A DNA stretch of 64,000 nt from Alentia gelatinosa (taxonomy: Eukaryota; Annelida; Polychaeta; Phyllodocida; Polynoidae). How positions within the stretch are numbered: the stretch's first letter is position 1; each line of letters opens with the position of its first letter. The translations under genes and the position numbers were made by a program. The DNA is taken from assembly GCA_950022655.1 (NCBI GenBank), contig OX465583.1, positions 37,289,360-37,353,359 on the forward strand, given 5' to 3'. Positions 58,357-64,000 of the stretch are shown here, piece by piece. A model generated the notes under the pieces. The model did no database searches, was not told the DNA's origin, and saw only the letters and a program-made list of their open reading frames with translations.

Positions 58357-58526
58357 TACTCCTGGCGTCCACTGACCACCCTATACACTCCGATAGACCT
58401 GATAATGCATCTCCAGACACAAAATCGAACTTTAATCCGAGTCCTATGTACCCGAGGATGCACCCCGATGCACGCATCATAAGGTTTATCGTAGGGTATT
58501 GGGAGCTCAGTGGACGCCGGGCCTTA
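58357..58526. mobile_element. Short MITE family A relative (about 170 bp)
   Basis: CCTGGCGTCCACTGACC at the left and its inverse, CAGTGGACGCCGGGCCTTA, at the right form the ends. The interior has TACACTCCGATAGACC and TAATGCATCTCCAGACACAA, echoing the family but much shortened. Non-coding. Confidence 0.7.
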
Positions 58527-59410
58527 GCGCTAAACCTTTGTTCTGTGTTGATCGGGAGTGCGAGGGCTCACCTGGGGCTCGTTGCACCATGTTTTGAAGA
58601 TCACAGAACAGTGACCCGAGGTCGAAATCATTGTTACAGATTTTTTTTGCAGATTGCATCATAACTATGTCACCACCTATATTCAAATAGAAATATAATG
58701 AACCTTGTGGTGTTGTCAAAGGTAGCGGTACGACATAAAATAACGATACCACATGACACGTTCTGATATTACTGGAGCAAAGCTTTTACCATATTTCTAG
58801 AGGCAACGCACAGTTTCGCTTACATGATTGTCGCGGTCTTCATCCTCCCATTTTGTCCATACCAGTCTTCTAACTTAGTTTACTACGCACAGTTATTCGG
58901 TTTCATCGCAAATGCTTTTGTATAACCTTGTTACAATACCATATATTTTGTAGATAGAAATAACATTAGAGTTTGTCGTAAAAGAACTAGTTATAGTAAC
59001 AGTACTATTGGTAATACTATTTATAACAATTATAGCAGTAGTAATGATAATGATAGTATTCCTGATATTGATAAGACATAAATAAACTCAATCGATACAC
59101 ATCTGCGTAGGGTAGGACACTAGTCCTGGTGTGAATGAAAATGAAGGACATTGCTTTTAATTTCAAAACTGGTTTCGATGTATCAATGTTTGGATACACT
59201 TAAGCATATAATGATTGTCAGACATGTCAAATCTGAAAAGGAAGAGCATGCTAATTCCTCGGACCTAAGTCTCAATTTCACCATTTTGACTCTGAAAGTT
59301 GTCAGAGAAAGTACCTAAATCATCCATTCCCGTGGGCATTGTTTTCCGCCAGGCCTCTCCACACCCTACACAAATGGAGTACCAAACCCCTCCAGAACCT
59401 GGTAGGACAT
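58527..59410. other. AT-rich intergenic
   Basis: A trinucleotide-like TAGTAAT/GATAATGATAG run at about 58990-59070; otherwise nothing recognised. Confidence 0.45.
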
Positions 59411-60180
59411 GACCCTATCTTGTTAAGATAAATCCTTTAAAAACAGAAACACGCGCGCTCTATTTACCAAGCCAAGAGCGGCCTCTTCTACTGAGCAGCT
59501 CGTGGATTCTATTTATGGCTCATGAGTAGGGATACCGCTCGCCTCGCTTGCATGTTGGCTGCACGTCCTTTGGTTATTCATACTATTCGGAGACAATCCT
59601 CTGTGAGTTTTTTTCACCCTGCCCTTGTAAGGCAACCCCTGCGTCAACCGTCCTGCCCGCCTGCACCAAGGCAGACCACACACACTGAAATCAATCAGGG
59701 GCCCTCCATGCCTCTGTTTACCTTCCATATTACCAAGGTCAAACAGGTCAGTGAGGGCGAGTCCCCTCTCTGCTAAAGACCCTAAATCACACAATACATT
59801 AACAAATCCATCCCCACCCGCCCTCTCTTCCTCTTTATGAATACTTATGTCACACAACCCGGCACGTCACACTCCTCTTTGTATTGAATTTCAGTTGTAT
59901 TCGTTTGGGGACACCCAGTCCTATTGACACGCTCCTGGTGCGTTCTTCTGATATTACAACTTGCACAAGGGAAAAAAAGGACCAATTTTGTCTGGGAGAT
60001 ATCAGACTACAACGATGCGAACTGGGAGTTGAGTTGGGTGTTTGTATTTTGGAGAGGGGGTCGGGGGAAATGATTTGACAGACGATTAACACTGATCCCG
60101 GATGGTACCGTCCCCCTGCATGGGGCGAACCTAGTGGTGGACTGGCATAATAGATAGACGGGGAATCCTAGAAGGTAGCC
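59411..60180. other. Mixed-GC island, possible regulatory DNA
   Basis: Balanced composition with overlapping open frames on both strands (59513-59857 minus, 59522-59776 plus), no domain in either. Contains CCATATTACCAAGG near 59727. Confidence 0.25.
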
Positions 60181-61780
60181 ACACATGGTGGAGCATGTGT
60201 CAGTGTCCTCGCTGAACCAGTAAATCCACTTCTCTCTGCACTGAGCTCGTTTAACGTTCTATTTGACATTCTCATCTTACAGGAGGGGTAATCCTAAAGA
60301 GCAATCCGTGTGAATGTGAAATACAAAGACGATTGGCAGATATCAAGTTCCAAGCACACGTTGTTGATGAGAATCATCTTAATTGAGAGTGTCATGGGTA
60401 GTTCGCGTGTAAGATGCATGTGTAACATGTCTGTTTGTAGTTGATTGTAGCCTGAACTGATATTTACTTCAGAATAATCACAATCCTTTTTTCACTCTAT
60501 ATGTGTTATCTTTTGTACTATGTAGACATGTATTTCAAAATACATAAAGAAGCGAAGTTATATATAAATGTTCTTGTTTCTCACAACTCCTTTTTCTTTG
60601 TCTCATTCTTCTTGCTCCTTAACTTCTTCTTCTTTCTTTTATTTTGCTTTTCTTATATTTTACTCATTTTAGATATAACCTATTCAGCTGTAAAAGGCCT
60701 CCTTGTGAAATCATCAGAAGAAATATACCATTCTAGAGAAACAGCTGGGAAGAAATCTAAAGAAATCTCAAGTGAAAAGATGAGAGTAAACTAGGAGTAA
60801 TCAGATCATGATGATGGATCGTGTAAGAGTGTTAGAAAAGGTTGTACTTTTGTAGCACATATTCGTCATCGTCATAATCGTTTTCGTCACATTTGTTTCC
60901 TTCCTCTTCTACGTCCGTTTATTTTTTCTTTGTCCTACTGTTACCAGATAAAAGTTAGTTAAATGCGGAAATTCTGGAAGTTCTGGAAATTTCTGGAGAG
61001 GTAACCCGCGGATGCTGATGCAGACCTTTTCAGGAAAAGTGGTTTTCTAAGAGACAGTAGCATGCATTGAAATAAATAGAAAGAAAGACGCTATTGCAGG
61101 TGATAACATGACAAAACGTGACCAAGATAAAAATCAGGAACAGGTGTCTGATTAATGGAGTAAATCTTTTAAAAACCAGAGTGAGAAGTTCCCAGAAGGC
61201 AGAGAGAATCAGGCCTTGTGTCAAGCATCCACTAGACCATCGTCGTTACCACCGATCCATCAGACCTGGACATCCGATTCGCCGGCCACGATTAAAGGGC
61301 ACAATGGTCTCACAGGGGAGTGGGTGTGTGTGATCTAACAGCCACAGGTCACGTGTCAGCCAGGCTGTTACGTTACCCTCCCCTATTTCAATTAACCCCG
61401 GGTGGCAAGATGAAAGACCTGCTGCCACGACGATGAATATTGATTAATACTCTCTTAACTACTTCTATAGACCTTGCTGGCACAACGCTGACTGTAGCTT
61501 TATTCATAGTAATAGGCGGAGATTTGCTCTAAAGATATATAATACGTCTTTTGTTTCAATCTGTATATAGACTGCCCTACAGAAAATGTTTAACATTTCT
61601 ATTTGTCTTCAATAAAAAAGAAACGTTCTTTGGAAACATGCAAATGACTAGCTGAGGTAGTCAGAAATATTGGAAGAACGAACTAAATCTTGTACCCTAT
61701 ATAGCTAGTAATCACTCTTGAGGTTCAGAATGTGTTAGGAACCACTGTAGAAAGTGGCTGAACTCTAAGAGCCCTGCGTG
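60181..61780. other. AT-rich intergenic
   Basis: A T-rich stretch at about 60585-60670 gives a Phe/Leu-rich frame of no significance. A GC-richer patch at 61220-61420 has CAGGTCACGTG (E-box). No gene recognised. Confidence 0.45.
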
Positions 61781-62384
61781 TGGTATAAGCGCCTTGGGCG
61801 TTCAGACCCAACCATTGTACCCAGGGCTGGTTATGTCATTTGAACTTTAAGGCGAGCTGCTCGGAGCAGGACGGAGCACTCAGATCACCGAGTCCTGAAT
61901 GCCCCCCTGAAGGCCGTGTCACCGGAGGGCGATCATAAACGTCCACCAGCTTCCTACCCCTCCACCCGTAACAAATCGCCGCCACCAGGCTCCCTGAAAG
62001 CACCCAGAGGGGGAATAAAAAGACAACGGATATTAACCTAGCCCAACGACTGAAGGTGTAAATCGACACTGGCCCCAGCCTCCCATTTCCTCCCGGGCAT
62101 GGCTGCTGGATCAGAGATCCTTTGAGGGGTTTGATCCTTGCAGATTGGATCTTTTCACCGGGTGTCCCATTAGGGGAGTGACAAGTGGGATCCAGCCCGC
62201 CCTGGTCACCGCCAACCAGCATTGTGCTCCCGCTAACACAGCCGTCTCGGGCGAGTCAAAAACATCCATTATGTCGCCCGATGACATCCATCATTCTGGG
62301 GGACAGATATGGGGGCCCACGCCAATGGAGCTAGTTTTTTTTCTCACCTCCTGTCGCGTTTCGCCGCACGAAGTTAAGCCCGGA
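61781..62384. other. GC-richer island
   Basis: Balanced-to-GC-rich with open frames on both strands (61836-62222 minus; 62145-62498 plus), neither recognisable. A GAAGTTAAGC string at about 62370 recalls 5S rRNA but lacks the rest of the gene. Confidence 0.3.
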
Positions 62385-62640
62385 GATGCGACACCGGTTG
62401 GAGTTTTGCCAAGTACCTCTGGAGCTGCTCTGAACTACTCCAAGTATTTCCGAAACTGCCTCCGAAAATCACTCTGGACCGCACAAATACCTCCTTAACC
62501 GCTCCAAGCACCTCTAAAACTGCTGCCAACACCACTTCTCCGAACACCTGTAAAACTACGCCAAACACCAACTGCACCACTCAGATGGGCACCTCTGGAA
62601 CTGTTGCAAATACCTCCTGGGCTAGTTCTGTCAACTTTAA
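62385..62640. repeat. Degenerate CACCTCTAAAACTGCTCC minisatellite
   Basis: Diverged units such as ACCTCTGGAGCTGCTC, ATTTCCGAAACTGCCTCC and ACCTCTAAAACTGCTGCC, about 30 bp apart with a shorter subunit. The Val/Leu-rich reverse frame follows from the repeat. Faint related strings continue past 62900. Confidence 0.65.
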
Positions 62641-63823
62641 AAGTTATCAAATCACCTGCTTGACTACTCTCATCTCCTCACCCCTAAACCTTCTCCAAAT
62701 AGTCTGTAGGCAACAAGCTCAAAAAGGGGTACCGTACAAAAAATAACATGTTTCACTTTCTTTCCAGTAATGGATAATTAAGACCTGCTGATTTGAAATC
62801 TGCCGGGTGCAAAACTGTAAACATTGAGCCTTTTGAGAAATCCAAGATCACAACCAATATGTCCATCAAAACGTTCTATGTGCAATAGCATCTGACCCCT
62901 AAAATTTTCCAAGCACTCCTAAAATTGTTCTGAGCACCATCAGGGGGTCGTTTAATTTTGAGATCTCTTGAGGGACCACAGTGCGGACGACGGAGACCTC
63001 CACCGACGACATTTCTGGTTAGAGCTCGTCAAACGCGTTTAATTATCCTATCGTCCAAGGGGAGTGAAACCCTCGGTCATAGTCTCGTTTGAGTGAACCC
63101 GATCGCGTCTCAGGACAAAATACACCCTTAAGACAGTCTGGGGACACTTGAACGAGAGTTTGCAAATGCTGCAGGTGGCACCATATAGTGGTCTTTTCAA
63201 TAACTAATTTCTTCACTTATAATTATGAATGAATCTAGCTAAATATCTCAGATATTCTCGATTTATGTGCATCGTCGGCCACAACTGTCCTTCCCCACAA
63301 TAAATCAAATTATTAAACCCAAACCCTCCTAAGACCTCTCCGTGGACATTCAGGTATCATGGGTTTGATTATTAAACGCCTCCCAGAATGACTCCAAAAG
63401 CTCCAGAACTAGTGTGAGTCTCTATAATTTCCCAACCTGCTCCTGGATTAATTTGAATATCTCACAAATTACCTGAAGCACCCACTGAATTTCTTCGGGC
63501 ACTAGATTTCTCTAACTACATCCTGAACTATACATCATGTTTGCTGCTCCTTGAACATCTCCTACATTGACCTGAGCTCTTCCCACACTCTTGACCATCT
63601 GTATTGCATACGCTACTCTGACTTTCGCCGTGAAATCCCTCTAGCTTTCTACAACCATGTTCGTAAGTTGCTTTGAGCATTTGCAACACAAAAAGGTAAT
63701 CCTCTGATTGTCTAACTAATTGGTATGGAACTTCAAGAAACCGCGCCGTTGAATAAGATCTATGTACTAGTTACTTGCTGAAGAACTTGCTGCCGTTTGC
63801 TAAAGAGGTTATGCTTTCCATAA
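62641..63823. other. Intergenic or eroded LINE 5' region
   Basis: No gene recognised. The last few hundred bases lie directly upstream of the LINE reverse-transcriptase frame and may be decayed element sequence, but I could not read an endonuclease domain in any frame. Confidence 0.4.
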
Positions 63824-64000
63824 AAGGGGTTTGTCCAAAACCTACCTACACTAGATGTCTTTGAAAGGGAGCTTATTGATAAATCTATAACCAAACCAGA
63901 GCTATTGCAGTCACTAAATGAACTCAATCTGAAAAAAACACCAGGCTCAGATGGTCTGACCGTGGAGTTTTATCGGTGTTTCTGGGAAAGTCTCTCTGAC
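63824..64000 (+). mobile_element. L1/Tx1-type LINE, start of reverse transcriptase (runs off window)
   Basis: From just after a TAA at 63821 the frame is open for 59 codons to the window edge. It reads FERELIDKSITKPELLQSL, then a Lys-rich turn and TPGSDGLTVEFYRCFWESL. The K-x-P-G-x-D-G-L-x-x-E-F-Y core is the hallmark of the N-terminal reverse-transcriptase region of L1-clade (Tx1-like) non-LTR retrotransposons. This region precedes the catalytic blocks, which would lie beyond 64000. Whether the element is intact cannot be told: an in-frame stop lies immediately upstream and no endonuclease is readable, so a truncated or frameshifted copy is likely. Confidence 0.85.

Noticed and set aside
60501..60794. 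Phe/Leu-rich frame suggestive of a membrane protein
   Set aside because: The hydrophobic part is a T-rich low-complexity run (TTCTTCTT-type); there is no family match.
62360..62380. GAAGTTAAGC resembling 5S rRNA internal control region
   Set aside because: Only about ten bases match; box C and the flanking stems of 5S rRNA are absent.

Overview
The window reads as nuclear DNA from an animal, most likely a marine invertebrate; the phylum cannot be fixed from the sequence. There are no bacterial-style gene blocks, and no long open frame lies outside repeats. There are long dinucleotide tracts (AG/GA, AT), poly-G and poly-C runs, many diverged minisatellites, palindromic TA-flanked MITE-like elements, and fossils of two non-LTR retrotransposons. 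No complete protein-coding gene, tRNA, rRNA, snRNA or CRISPR array could be recognised. Most stop-free stretches of 60-160 codons are what 64 kb of six-frame translation gives by chance.

Layout. 1-13 kb: AT-rich intergenic DNA broken by small GC-rich islands; the best splice-bounded exon candidate (minus strand, 7988-8094, perhaps preceded by 8214-8515) lies here, with bZIP/CRE clusters at 10.9 and 11.6 kb. 13-22 kb: repeat-dominated, with three degenerate minisatellite fields (13.85-15.23, 16.3-17.83, 19.5-21.6 kb), the last interrupted by several copies of one MITE family. A CpG-rich island at 15.8-16.3 kb carries a YY1-like box and a TFE/USF E-box. 22-38 kb: islands of CpG-rich sequence in AT-rich DNA, two GA/AG tracts, a 24-bp tandem repeat and further TGACGT clusters. 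38.7-39.8 kb: a nest of two MITEs and a fold-back element inside a 69-bp minisatellite. 40.4-43.6 kb: a CpG island, a heptamer array and a dead reverse transcriptase. 44-52 kb: mostly unassigned, with a MITE at 48.2 kb and three minus-strand poly(A)-type retroposon ends. 52.4-54.5 kb: a 21-bp-unit minisatellite with a locally inverted segment and, at 52.9-53.1 kb, an inverted plus direct duplication. 54.5-64 kb: a GC island with a CTCF-like motif, another MITE copy, a minisatellite, and at the right edge the start of a reverse-transcriptase domain of an L1/Tx1-type LINE that runs out of the window.

Interpretation. The pattern of gene-poor DNA with regularly spaced CpG-rich islands carrying CRE, CCAAT, GATA, ETS, YY1-like and CTCF-like motifs, but no convincing exons, fits an intergenic or large-intron regulatory landscape. 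This is inference: motif matches alone are weak, and cross-species alignment plus RNA-seq would decide it. I see no convincing new multi-gene system. The most unusual items are structural: the 38-bp perfect inverted repeat with a 68-bp perfect duplication at 52.9 kb, the MITE nest at 38.7-39.8 kb, and the pre-miRNA-like hairpin at 8.9 kb.
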